DNA from: CAZPRY01 sp964589175 | GTDB lineage: Bacteria; Fidelibacterota; UBA2242 | DNA: 10,974 nt | Reading direction: 5' to 3' | Assembly: GCA_964589175.1 (NCBI GenBank) | Contig: CAZPRY010000090.1 | Coordinates: 1 to 10,974, forward strand | Shown here: positions 1-7,745 of the stretch, one piece after another | How positions within the stretch are numbered: position 1 is the first letter of the stretch | Layout: every line of letters begins with the position of its first letter | Notes under the pieces: model-generated | What the model was told of the DNA's origin: nothing | What the model saw: only the letters and a program-made list of their open reading frames with translations | The model's database searches: none | Translations under genes and position numbers: made by a program

Positions 1-738
1 CTCGTGGAGGACCAAGGCGCGCCCGAGGTTCCCCGCGCCGACGATGACGGCGTTAATGCGCCGGGTTGCCATAAGGTGGGCCGCCATGTTGTCCGTGCAG
101 AGTGCGAAGGGCACTTTTTCCTGCATCAGTTCCCAGGCCGTGAGACGGGCGCCCTGCAGCAGCGGGCGGGTCTCATCGACATAGACGAAGAGCTGCTTGC
201 CGCTCTGATGGGCGCGGATGATAATTCCCAGGGCGGTACCGAGACCGCCGGTGGCGAGACCGCCGGCGTTGCAGTGCGTGATCACGTGGTCGCCTTTCTG
301 CAGCAACGTCATCCCGAACGCGGCGATGCGTTCGCACATTTCGATGTCTTCCCGGTGGATCGCCCGGGCTTCGTCGCGCAGTCGCTCCCAGAGTGCCGGC
401 GGAGCCAGTGCCGGGAGTTGCCTGGTGACTGTTTTCATGCGCTCCAGCGCCCAGCCAAGATTCACAGCGGTCGGCCGGGTCCGGAAAAGTATATCGCTGA
501 TTTCATCCGACTTTTGCATAAAAGCATTCCGGCTTGCGGAGATGAATGGTCTGAGACCGAGCATCACGCCATAAGCCGCCGCGATTCCGATGGCGGGCGC
601 GCCCCGGATCGCCAGGCGCCGGATGGCATCGGCCATTTCCAGGTGGTCGTTAATTTCGATACGCCGATATTGATGGGGCAGAAGAGTTTGGTCGATGATG
701 AAAAGCCGGTCATTTTCCCAGGTAAGTGCTTGAATCAT
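1..738 (-). CDS. mtnA: S-methyl-5-thioribose-1-phosphate isomerase (MtnA), partial, with aberrant 3' end
   Basis: MtnA converts 5-methylthioribose-1-phosphate to 5-methylthioribulose-1-phosphate in cytosolic methionine salvage; relatives in the eIF2B-like family isomerise ribose-1,5-bisphosphate. The reading frame has no track entry of its own but is open from ATG at 738 to the window edge (246 codons). Seen: the N-terminal substrate-binding stretch RRLAIRGAPAIG (about residues 40-50), the catalytic-cysteine motif THCNAGG with Cys156 (Cys160 in B. subtilis), and CTDNMAAHLM near residue 220. The gene follows the PfkB kinase by 23 bp on the same strand; no strong Shine-Dalgarno is visible. Oddity: after AVIVGA (to residue 235) the family should read GADRIAxNGD, whose Asp (240 in B. 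subtilis) is catalytic. Instead the last codons read GAGNLGRALVLHE, which is typical of the Rex redox repressor. The identity of the first three quarters is secure; the end is a fusion or an assembly join. Confidence 0.88.
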   Translation of the reverse strand, partial: MIQALTWENDRLFIIDQTLLPHQYRRIEINDHLEMADAIRRLAIRGAPAIGIAAAYGVMLGLRPFISASRNAFMQKSDEISDILFRTRPTAVNLGWALERMKTVTRQLPALAPPALWERLRDEARAIHREDIEMCERIAAFGMTLLQKGDHVITHCNAGGLATGGLGTALGIIIRAHQSGKQLFVYVDETRPLLQGARLTAWELMQEKVPFALCTDNMAAHLMATRRINAVIVGAGNLGRALVLHE

Positions 739-761
739 GAATCGTTCTTGCTCGTAACGTT

Positions 762-1673
762 TTATAGCATCGCCATCGCGCGGATGGCTTTGTAACGCTG
801 ATCGATATCCTCTTTTTTCAGATTCAGCAGACCATCCACACTAAAGTGCTCCACCAGAAAGGAACCCATGATGGCGCCGTAGATGGTGGCCTTTTTCAGG
901 GTTCGAAAATCGATCCGGTTGCTGGCGGCCAGGTATCCCATGAAACCGCCGGCGAAGCTGTCCCCGGCCCCGGTCGGATCGGTGGGTTGATAGACCGGAT
1001 AGACCGGGCAATAGAATAATTGTCTGGCGTAACTGAGATATGCGCCGTGCTCGCCTTTTTTGATTACGGCGATTTTGGGACCCATTTGGTGGAGTTTATC
1101 CAGTCCCTTGAGTAGGTTCAATTCGTCGGTCAGTTCGTGCAATTCGCTGTCATTGATCAGGACCAGGTCGACCTTCTGCATAACCTTGAGCAGGTCCTCC
1201 CGGGTGGTATGAATCCATAGATTCATGGTATCCAGGGCGATGAACTTCGGATTTTTGATCTGCTTTAAAACGTCCAGTTGTAGCTGTGGTTGGATATTGC
1301 CCAGAAAGATATAAGGCGTGTTTTCAAAGGATTTCGGTATTTTTGGTTTGAAGTCGGCGAAGACGTTCAGGTGGGTGTAAAGCGTATCCCGGCAATTGAT
1401 GTCCTCATGGTATTTACCGCCCCAGCGGAAGGTCTTTCCGTCTGCGATCTCGATACCGGATGTGTCGATATTGCGGGATTTCAGCATTTCGAGGGTAGCT
1501 TCGGGGAAATCTTCGCCCGCGACGCCGACGATGCGGATATGGGTGAAATACGAAGCGGCGATACCGAAAAAGATGGCCGCGCCGCCGATGGCATTTTCGC
1601 GTTTTCCGAAAGGTGTTTCAACGTCGTCTAAAGCGATGGAGCCGACGACCAGGACCGAATTTTGCGCGCTCAT
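762..1673 (-). CDS. PfkB-family carbohydrate/nucleoside kinase
   Basis: A cytosolic ribokinase-like (PfkB) kinase of 303 residues, the usual family length. It transfers the gamma-phosphate of ATP to a sugar or nucleoside hydroxyl. Seen: the N-terminal beta strand VLVVGSIALDD, the GG dipeptide of the substrate lid region (residues 30-31), NDSELHELT (about 174-182, the family's NxxE-type Mg/ATP region), and the C-terminal signature DPTGAGDSFAGG (232-243), in which Asp238 is the expected catalytic base. The start at 1673 is supported by GAGGGG about 6 nt upstream. It is transcribed ahead of mtnA with a 23-bp gap, so the two are probably one operon. The substrate cannot be read from sequence. The mtnA linkage suggests a phosphorylated-pentose or nucleoside salvage role (methylthioribose, or ribose-1-phosphate-type chemistry), but this is inference. 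Generic database names such as ribokinase or adenosine kinase should not be taken literally. Confidence 0.9.
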   Translation of the reverse strand: MSAQNSVLVVGSIALDDVETPFGKRENAIGGAAIFFGIAASYFTHIRIVGVAGEDFPEATLEMLKSRNIDTSGIEIADGKTFRWGGKYHEDINCRDTLYTHLNVFADFKPKIPKSFENTPYIFLGNIQPQLQLDVLKQIKNPKFIALDTMNLWIHTTREDLLKVMQKVDLVLINDSELHELTDELNLLKGLDKLHQMGPKIAVIKKGEHGAYLSYARQLFYCPVYPVYQPTDPTGAGDSFAGGFMGYLAASNRIDFRTLKKATIYGAIMGSFLVEHFSVDGLLNLKKEDIDQRYKAIRAMAML

Positions 1674-1735
1674 GATTTCCCCTCAAGACCCGATGTCAGG
1701 ATTACAACGACAGAAGACACTCGAAATGACCACGG

Positions 1736-1764
1736 AATATACAAATCAATTGTGATTCGAGCAA
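1736..1764 (-). promoter_or_regulatory. Candidate promoter for the pfkB-mtnA operon
   Basis: On the minus strand TTGCTC (1764-1759) is followed after 17 bp by TATATT (1741-1736), about 60 bp before the kinase ATG at 1673. The -10 matches the sigma70 consensus at 5 of 6 positions but the -35 at only about 3. It lies in the 111-bp divergent gap shared with selB. Confidence 0.35.
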
Positions 1765-1778
1765 AAACTGTCTATTTT
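1750..1778 (+). promoter_or_regulatory. Weak candidate promoter for selB
   Basis: TTGTGA (1750-1755), a 17-bp spacer and TATTTT (1773-1778) point toward selB and overlap the opposite-facing kinase promoter candidate. The -10 ends only 6 nt before the selB ATG, so transcription from here would give an almost leaderless mRNA. That is consistent with the lack of a Shine-Dalgarno, but the match is poor and the call is tentative. Confidence 0.2.
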
Positions 1779-1784
1779 TTCCGC

Positions 1785-3659
1785 ATGAAACCGCATATCA
1801 TTGGAACCGCCGGCCATATCGATCACGGAAAATCGGCGCTGGTCCGGGCGCTCACCGGGACCGACCCCGATCGTTTCGAAGAAGAAAAAAGGCGGGGTAT
1901 GACGATCGATATCGGTTTCGCCTTTTTGGGGGAGAATATCGCCTTTATCGATGTGCCCGGTCATGAGAAGTTTATCAGGAACATGGTCACCGGCGTCAGC
2001 ACGATCGACGTGGCCATTCTGGTGATTGCCGCCGATGACGGCATCATGCCGCAGACGCGCGAGCACCTGGAAATACTCAAACTGCTGGGCATCGCAAACG
2101 GCATTATCGCGATCACGAAAGTTGACCTGGTGGACCAGGAATGGCTCGACCTGGTTGCAGAAGATGTGCACGATCTCGTAAAACACAGCTTCCTGGAAAC
2201 CGCCCCGGTCTTCCGGGTTTCCAATATCAGCGGCCAGGGACTCGAGGAACTCAAAGCTTATCTTTTACATCTCACCGAAATAATCGATCGTCCGCTGCTC
2301 GCCCAGCCGGTTCGTATGCCGGTGGATCGCGTGTTCTCCTCGAGAGGTTACGGCACCATCGTGACGGGTTCCCTGCTTTCAGGAGAATTGCGGGTCGGCG
2401 ATACGATCGCGATTTTCCCGATTCAAAAGCGGGCCAGGATCCGGAGACTCGAATCGCATAATCAAGAGCTGGAAAGCATCGGCGCAGGACATCGTTGTGC
2501 CCTCAACCTGCAGGGCCTCGAAAAACGGGAAATTGAGCGCGGCTGTTTCGTGGCGGCGCCCGACTCCTTCTGTGTATCGCCGATCCTGACCGTGCGGATT
2601 AGTCTGTCGGCCGGGGAGAAGCCGCTGGATTACAACGTCCGGGTCAGGGTGCATCTGGGCACGGGTGAAATGATTGCGAAAATTCGTTTTATCGGCCGCG
2701 ATCAATTGCAGCCGGGAGAAGCCTGTATCGCCCAACTGGTCTTCGACGAAAACGTCTCCGCCGGATTCCGCGACCGTTTTATCCTGCGCTCGTATTCGTC
2801 TCTGCGCACAATCGGCGGCGGCCTGGTGCTGGATGTCAATCCGCAGCCGCTGAAAAAGAAGCAGGTTTCGGAAGTGGCTTTTATGGAAACGCTGCGGGAT
2901 GCTGCGGTCGAAGATTGGCTGAAAATCTGGTTCGAGCGAAACGGGAACCGGCTTTTTAGCGAGCTGGAACTGGCGCGGCGCTTTACCCAAACGCCGGAAA
3001 CCATCCGGTCGTACCTTCAGAAACTGGTGAACTCCGGGCTGCTTATCGCGATGCCCGACGGCTACATTCTGGCCGAAGGAATCCGAAATCAACGCAACCG
3101 GATTCTGGATTTTTTAAGCGTTTACCATCGCCGGAACCCGATGCGCAGCGGAATCAGGAAGACCGAACTGCTGCAGCGGCTCGCAATGGACGAAAACCTG
3201 GCCAACCGTATTCTGGCGCAGTTGGAAGCCGGGAATACCGTTCGGATACTGAAAGAAAAAATATCCCTCTATGAGTTCGAACCACAGTATGATGCAGATC
3301 AGGCCAATTTGCTCCAAAAAATCGAAAACCGGCTGCTCACTGGCCAATTCACGCCGCCGGGCTTGGATGAGATTGGCGCTGAGCTGGGAATTGCGGATAA
3401 GCTATTCAGAGAGCTGATCGAGGTCTTGTCGGATAGCAGGAAGATTGTCGTCATCGATAAGAATATCGTTTTTCACGGGGATGTCCTCGCGCGGGGTGAA
3501 GTACTGATTCGCGGCTATTTGCAGGAGAGACAGGCGGCGCGGGCTGCCGATCTCAGAGATCTGCTGCAAACCTCGCGCAAATGGGTGATCCCGTTACTGA
3601 ACTATTATGACCGCATCGGCCTGACCTATCGCCACGGCGACGAACGCCGGCTCCAATAA
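1785..3659 (+). CDS. selB: Selenocysteine-specific translation elongation factor SelB
   Basis: SelB is a cytosolic GTPase that brings Sec-tRNA(Sec) to the ribosome at UGA codons marked by a SECIS hairpin. Length is 624 residues, close to E. coli SelB (614). GTPase motifs: G1 GHIDHGKS (10-17), G2 around RGMTIDIGF (37-45), G3 DVPGHEKF (56-63), G4 TKVD (111-114). Beta-barrel domains II and III follow to about residue 370, with the SelB-type MPVDRVFSSRGYGTIVTGS near 180. The C-terminal portion (about 390-624) is the expected set of winged-helix domains that bind SECIS RNA, for example the FSELELARRF and LRDLLQTSRKWVIPLLNYYD regions. ATG 1785 is chosen because MKPHIIGTAGHIDHGKS is the normal SelB N-terminus. 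An in-frame ATG at 1662 would add 41 residues overlapping the kinase start. selA, selC and selD are not in the window. Confidence 0.95.
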   Translation: MKPHIIGTAGHIDHGKSALVRALTGTDPDRFEEEKRRGMTIDIGFAFLGENIAFIDVPGHEKFIRNMVTGVSTIDVAILVIAADDGIMPQTREHLEILKLLGIANGIIAITKVDLVDQEWLDLVAEDVHDLVKHSFLETAPVFRVSNISGQGLEELKAYLLHLTEIIDRPLLAQPVRMPVDRVFSSRGYGTIVTGSLLSGELRVGDTIAIFPIQKRARIRRLESHNQELESIGAGHRCALNLQGLEKREIERGCFVAAPDSFCVSPILTVRISLSAGEKPLDYNVRVRVHLGTGEMIAKIRFIGRDQLQPGEACIAQLVFDENVSAGFRDRFILRSYSSLRTIGGGLVLDVNPQPLKKKQVSEVAFMETLRDAAVEDWLKIWFERNGNRLFSELELARRFTQTPETIRSYLQKLVNSGLLIAMPDGYILAEGIRNQRNRILDFLSVYHRRNPMRSGIRKTELLQRLAMDENLANRILAQLEAGNTVRILKEKISLYEFEPQYDADQANLLQKIENRLLTGQFTPPGLDEIGAELGIADKLFRELIEVLSDSRKIVVIDKNIVFHGDVLARGEVLIRGYLQERQAARAADLRDLLQTSRKWVIPLLNYYDRIGLTYRHGDERRLQ

Positions 3660-3694
3660 ATCGGAAAGAAATTTAGCGCTTGGGGACTGTATCG

Positions 3695-4390
3695 CTAATT
3701 CGAATCCCGGCGCCTGGATTCGGCCCGGTCCAGCCGATCGAGTTTGATCGCGTCCAGCACCGACGAGATAATGAAAACGACCAGAAAGCCGAAAGCGAAG
3801 AAAAGGCCGGCGAGGTCGATGAATGTCAATGAGATTCCCTTGAAATGCAGCAGTACCGGGTTCCAGAATATCAATAGTGTATTCGCCAGGATCACGATAA
3901 TCCGAATTTCGGTCGGGCCCAGCTTCGCGTAGGAAAGCCTGAAAATCCTGGTCGTATAGACGCTCACATGGGCATAAATGTTGATCAACAGGTAGCCGAT
4001 GGTCAGCATCAGCCCAATTTCGAGTTGCATCATCGGCGAGAGTCCGAAGGCCACGCAGACCACGGCCGTCATGAAAGCATCGCTGATGTGGTCGACGAAA
4101 TAGCCGTAGCGTTCACGTTCAATGTGGCGGAAACGGGCGAGAGTCCCGTCCAGGCTGTCCCCGAACCAGTGAATCGCGAATCCGGCATTGGCCAGCATCA
4201 GCCACCAGGGATTCAACCAGGAGAGGATATAACCCAGCGCGATAACGAAGGTGCTGATAATGCCCAGAATCGTCAGGTGGTCCGGCATTACCCAGCCGGG
4301 CAGAGCCCGGGCCATTTTCTGGAGGAGTATTTTTTCCCAGTGACCGGTTAGTGTGTTAGAGACTCGTTGGGCTTTGAGTGGTTCATTCAT
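3695..4390 (-). CDS. CDP-alcohol phosphatidyltransferase family membrane protein
   Basis: An integral membrane enzyme of the CDP-alcohol phosphotransferase family, which displaces CMP from a CDP-alcohol (such as CDP-diacylglycerol) with a second alcohol to make phospholipids. Length is 231 residues. The family signature D-x2-D-G-x2-A-R-x9-G-x3-D-x3-D is complete: Asp78, Asp81, Gly82, Ala85, Arg86, Gly96, Asp100 and Asp104; the Asp residues coordinate metal and the last is the proposed base. Hydrophobic segments lie around residues 38-57, 61-76, 105-125, 127-147, 160-180 and 190-213. The head-group alcohol cannot be assigned. The ATG at 4390 lies inside the end of the GtrA gene (8-nt overlap), indicating translational coupling. 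It ends 35 bp from the convergent selB stop. The close link with GtrA suggests an envelope lipid or glycolipid role, which is inference. Confidence 0.88.
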   Translation of the reverse strand: MNEPLKAQRVSNTLTGHWEKILLQKMARALPGWVMPDHLTILGIISTFVIALGYILSWLNPWWLMLANAGFAIHWFGDSLDGTLARFRHIERERYGYFVDHISDAFMTAVVCVAFGLSPMMQLEIGLMLTIGYLLINIYAHVSVYTTRIFRLSYAKLGPTEIRIIVILANTLLIFWNPVLLHFKGISLTFIDLAGLFFAFGFLVVFIISSVLDAIKLDRLDRAESRRRDSN

Positions 4391-4820
4391 CTGGATGTCC
4401 TGTTGATTCGGTGATCTTTGCTTTTTTCCGGAATATCACAAACTCATTCATCGTGAATTTAAATATCGGACCCGCCAGCATGCCGATGATATCCGCCACA
4501 AGATAATGAAATCCGCAGTAGGTATTTAAGTAATACAGGATTCCCAGGTTGACGATAAAATCGATGGATGCGGTAGCGAGGTTGTATTTGATCAATCGTA
4601 AAAAATAGTCACGCGGACTGCGCTGCACACGGCCGCGCCATAGACGGAAATAGAACCAGTTGAAATTATGGATGATCGCCAGTTCGATGGCCATCGCTCC
4701 GGCGATCGGCAGGGGAATTTTAAGCTTACCGTGCCAGAGCCAGAGAGAACCCAGGTTGATCAGTGTGCCGAGCCATACGATCATCTGGAAGCGGATGATT
4801 TTCTTGAAATTAATTTTCAA
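4383..4820 (-). CDS. GtrA-family four-helix membrane protein
   Basis: GtrA-like proteins are small four-helix membrane proteins that accompany transfer of polyprenyl-linked sugars across the membrane or appear as domains beside glycosyltransferases. Length is 145 residues. Seen: IIRFQMIVWLGTLINLGSLW (8-27), matching the family's RFxxVGxxxT opening; hydrophobic segments at about 11-30, 36-58, 82-100 and 105-130; and the closing FKFTMNEFVIFRKK (120-133), matching the conserved helix-4 end with Asn then Phe-Arg. The start is odd: the codon at 4820 is TTG with no Shine-Dalgarno, and an in-frame stop lies 2 codons further upstream at 4827-4829. The first ATG (4784) would remove the conserved RF opening, so TTG is preferred. 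The gene overlaps the downstream phosphatidyltransferase by 8 nt, and the two form an operon. Confidence 0.85.
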   Translation of the reverse strand: MKINFKKIIRFQMIVWLGTLINLGSLWLWHGKLKIPLPIAGAMAIELAIIHNFNWFYFRLWRGRVQRSPRDYFLRLIKYNLATASIDFIVNLGILYYLNTYCGFHYLVADIIGMLAGPIFKFTMNEFVIFRKKAKITESTGHPDE

Positions 4821-4833
4821 AATATACTATAAT
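4804..4833 (+). promoter_or_regulatory. Strong sigma70-like promoter candidate reading toward mutS
   Basis: TTGAAA (4804-4809; 5 of 6 to consensus), an 18-bp spacer and a perfect TATAAT (4828-4833) predict a start near 4840. The site lies over the first codons of the opposite-strand GtrA gene. It would give mutS an untranslated leader of about 230 nt. It is the best promoter match I found in the window. Confidence 0.45.
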
Positions 4834-4839
4834 GTTGAA

Positions 4840-5069
4840 AAACCCCACGCCGGACATAGTTTACAGGAATTATAGATTTTAAACAATCATGGAATTTTAC
4901 CTGTATGGCGCTGGAATGTTCCCGGGGCGGTCTGAAACGGCCCGTGTCAGTTGCTCAATTAAGTTGTCAGAACGGGCTGTAACAGAGCATTTTTCATATC
5001 GGGCCGCTTTCCAAAAGCTGGTTTTTAAATTGTCGGACTTTGGTTATATTTACCCCGGAGGAATTGGGC
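4840..5069 (+). other. Long untranslated leader before mutS with alternative stems
   Basis: No convincing gene lies between the GtrA start and mutS. The segment CGGCCCG (4938-4944) can pair perfectly with CGGGCCG (5000-5006), or a 6-bp shifted segment (4940-4945) can pair with ACGGGC (4972-4977), so two mutually exclusive stems are possible. No known riboswitch class is recognised. Pairing potential alone does not prove regulation. Confidence 0.25.
5057..5061 (+). promoter_or_regulatory. mutS ribosome binding site
   Basis: GGAGG lies 8 nt before ATG 5070. It decides the start against the in-frame TTG at 5040, which has no such site and would add 10 residues not typical of MutS. Confidence 0.8.
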
Positions 5070-7688
5070 ATGGGTAAGATGAAAATGAAAATTGACGATT
5101 CCACGCCGGTAATGCGCCAGTTCAACAGCATCAAGGCCCAGTACCCGGATGCCCTTTTACTCTTCCGCATGGGGGATTTTTACGAAACTTTTCGGGAGGA
5201 CGCCCAGACGGCGGCGCGTATCCTGAATATTACCCTGACCAAGCGCGCAAACGGCAAAGCCTCCTCGGTGCCGCTGGCCGGATTTCCGCATCACGCCCTT
5301 GACAACTATCTTCACAAACTACTCAAGGAGGGCATGAAGGTCGCCATTTGCGAGCAGGTGGAGGATCCGAAGACCGCCAAAGGGATCGTCAAACGCGAAG
5401 TCGTCGAGTTGGTCACGCCCGGAACGGCCATTACCGACCGTTTCCTGGAAAAGGGCAAGAACAATTATCTCGTTTCACTCTATTTCGATGAACGCGGCGC
5501 AGGGATTGCCGCGATCGACATCAGCACCGGCGAGTTCTTTCTGATGCAGACCTCGCTGGCGCGTATGAAAGAAAGCGTCCAGTCGCTGCGGCCGGCGGAA
5601 ATCATTTGTCCCGAGGCCCGCCTGAATGAAGCCCAGGTGTTGTTCGGCAAGCAGGTCTTGCGAATCACCGCGCTGGAAGACTGGCTCTATAATTATGATT
5701 CCGCCTATGAAACCCTGACGCAGCATTTTCATACCACATCGCTCAAAGGATTCGGCTGTGAGGGCGCCAATCTCGGAATCCTGGCAGCGGGTACGGTTTT
5801 GCATTATTTAGAGCAAAACTACCAGAACAATCTCTTGCATGTCACCGGCTTGCGTTATCAAAGCGAAGACGATGTTGTCCTGATCGACGACTTTACGCAG
5901 CGCAATCTCGAAATTTTCCAGACCATGCAGGGCGGCAATAAGCAGGGCTCGCTGATCCATGTGCTCGATAATACCGTTACCTCGATGGCCAGCCGCTTGC
6001 TGAAAAAGTGGCTGATCCGGCCGTTACGCCAGGTGGCGGAGATCAATTGCAGGCTGGATGCCGTGGCCTTTTTCTTCGAGGCCTATGAAGCCCGCAGCCG
6101 CCTGCGGGATATCCTCAAGCAGTGCAGCGATCTCGAACGGCTGATGGCGCGCCTGAGCGCCAACCGGGCCGGAGGTCGTGAATTGCTGGCCGTCAAACAG
6201 ACCTTGCAGCAACTGCCCGGGATCCGGAATATCGTTTCAGGGGCGGAATGCATGGCCGGGATTCAGGATAATCTGCACGATTTTGACACGCTGATCGGGC
6301 TGCTGGATAAGTCTGTAAAGGAAGAAAATGTGCCGCTCTCGATCAGAGATGGAGGCTTCATCCGTGAAGGTTATTCAGCCGCGCTGGACGAATACCGTTA
6401 CCTGGTAAAGCACGGTAAGGAATGGATTGCGCGCTTGCAGGCGGAGGAGCGCAATCGCCTCGGCATTCCTACGCTGAAAGTCGGCTATAACAGGGTCTTT
6501 GGCTATTATATCGACATCACCAAACCGCATGCCGACAAGGTGCCCGAAACCTATATCCGCAAGCAGACGCTGGTGAATTCGGAGCGTTTTATCACGCCCG
6601 AACTCAAGGAGTACGAGGAAAAATTGCTGACCGCCGAGGAAAAAATGGCGGAAATCGAATACGAGCTGTTCCAGCAGATTCGGACCGAAGTGCTGCAGGA
6701 AATCCAATCGATTCAGCAGGCGGCCCAGGCCATCGCCTATCTCGATATCATTGCCGGTTTCGCGGAACTGGCCGAGCAGAGCCACTATTGCCGGCCGCTG
6801 ATCGATGAGGGTTCGGCAATCGAAATCCGGGAGGGAAGGCACCCGGTGGTGGAGCAACTCCTGCCGCCCGGGGAAAAATTCATCGCCAACGACCTCGAGA
6901 TCGATAACGAAAAGGACCAGATCCTGATCATCACCGGTCCCAATATGGCCGGTAAATCGACCTACCTGCGCCAGGTGGGATTGATCGTACTGATGGCCCA
7001 GATCGGCAGCTTCGTGCCGGCGCGCACAGCCAGGATCGGCGTTGTGGATAAGATTTTCACCCGCGTCGGCGCCAGCGACAATCTGGCCGCGGGCGAATCG
7101 ACTTTCCTGATGGAGATGAACGAGACGGCCAACATCCTCAACAATGTGACCCCCCACTCGCTGGTGCTGCTTGACGAGATCGGGCGCGGAACTTCAACCT
7201 ATGACGGCATGTCCATCGCCTGGGCGGTAACCGAGTACCTGCATGACAATCCCAAAATCGCCGCGAAGACGCTCTTCGCGACACATTACCACGAACTCAC
7301 CGACCTGGAGAAAATCCATCCGCGCATCAAAAATCTGAATGTGCTGGTCAAGGAATACGGCGATAAGGTGATTTTTCTGCGCAAGATCGTGGCCGGCGCC
7401 TGTGATAAGAGCTACGGTATCCATGTCGCGCAGATGGCCGGTATTCCCAACAAAGTGATTCACCGCGCCAACGAGATCATGGCGAACCTGAGCACGGATG
7501 AAAGAGTGCTACCGTCGTCGCGCGAGCACTTCAGGAAGTTGCCGGCCTACGACGCCAACCAATTGGGTCTTTTTGAAAAGAAAGAGAGCGAACTGCGCAA
7601 GGCCCTGTCCGATGTCGACGTCAACAGCATGACGCCGCTGGAAGCCCTGCAGAAGCTGGATAAATTGAAAAAAGAATACGGAATCTAA
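5070..7688 (+). CDS. mutS: DNA mismatch repair protein MutS
   Basis: MutS recognises base mismatches and small loops in newly replicated DNA and recruits MutL in an ATP-dependent way. Length is 872 residues, standard for bacterial MutS. Domains in order: the mismatch-binding domain with MGDFYETF, where Phe37-Tyr38-Glu39 is the FxE motif that stacks on the mismatch; connector and core/clamp regions, with TLKVGYNRVFGYYIDITK (about 470-490) and RFITPELKEYE; and the ABC-type ATPase with Walker A GPNMAGKST (623-631), ASDNLAAGESTF signature region, Walker B LVLLDEIGRGTS (698-709) and the ATHYHEL switch His. The C-terminal helix-turn-helix dimerisation part ends in LDKLKKEYGI. Nothing is missing, so it is expected to be functional MutS1 and not the MutS2 type (no Smr domain). 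mutL is not nearby. It is followed at 57 bp by the PorV-like gene, possibly co-transcribed. Confidence 0.97.
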   Translation: MGKMKMKIDDSTPVMRQFNSIKAQYPDALLLFRMGDFYETFREDAQTAARILNITLTKRANGKASSVPLAGFPHHALDNYLHKLLKEGMKVAICEQVEDPKTAKGIVKREVVELVTPGTAITDRFLEKGKNNYLVSLYFDERGAGIAAIDISTGEFFLMQTSLARMKESVQSLRPAEIICPEARLNEAQVLFGKQVLRITALEDWLYNYDSAYETLTQHFHTTSLKGFGCEGANLGILAAGTVLHYLEQNYQNNLLHVTGLRYQSEDDVVLIDDFTQRNLEIFQTMQGGNKQGSLIHVLDNTVTSMASRLLKKWLIRPLRQVAEINCRLDAVAFFFEAYEARSRLRDILKQCSDLERLMARLSANRAGGRELLAVKQTLQQLPGIRNIVSGAECMAGIQDNLHDFDTLIGLLDKSVKEENVPLSIRDGGFIREGYSAALDEYRYLVKHGKEWIARLQAEERNRLGIPTLKVGYNRVFGYYIDITKPHADKVPETYIRKQTLVNSERFITPELKEYEEKLLTAEEKMAEIEYELFQQIRTEVLQEIQSIQQAAQAIAYLDIIAGFAELAEQSHYCRPLIDEGSAIEIREGRHPVVEQLLPPGEKFIANDLEIDNEKDQILIITGPNMAGKSTYLRQVGLIVLMAQIGSFVPARTARIGVVDKIFTRVGASDNLAAGESTFLMEMNETANILNNVTPHSLVLLDEIGRGTSTYDGMSIAWAVTEYLHDNPKIAAKTLFATHYHELTDLEKIHPRIKNLNVLVKEYGDKVIFLRKIVAGACDKSYGIHVAQMAGIPNKVIHRANEIMANLSTDERVLPSSREHFRKLPAYDANQLGLFEKKESELRKALSDVDVNSMTPLEALQKLDKLKKEYGI

Positions 7689-7745
7689 TCCGGATAACTG
7701 TTCTTTCGGAACTTTGGAATCGGAACCCCGTTTAGGAAAAGATGG

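Noticed and set aside
4..795. Long plus-strand open frame over the left end
   Set aside because: It is antisense to a clear MtnA reading frame with family motifs; its own translation has no recognisable domain.
1662..1784. N-terminal extension of SelB from ATG 1662
   Set aside because: The extra 41 residues do not resemble SelB, overlap the kinase start, and the family N-terminus begins at 1785.
2379..3092. 237-codon minus-strand open frame inside selB
   Set aside because: Antisense to the conserved SelB coding region and without family features.
3673..3698. Inverted repeat TTAGCG / CGCTAA between convergent selB and the phosphatidyltransferase gene
   Set aside because: Only 6 bp with a 14-nt loop, A/T-containing stem and no T tract on either side; not convincing as a terminator.
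4889..5077. 62-codon plus-strand frame before mutS
   Set aside because: No ribosome binding site, no recognisable feature, and it runs over the mutS start; treated as part of the leader.
6375..7157. 260-codon minus-strand open frame inside mutS
   Set aside because: Mirror of a high-G+C coding region; the plus strand carries complete MutS motifs.
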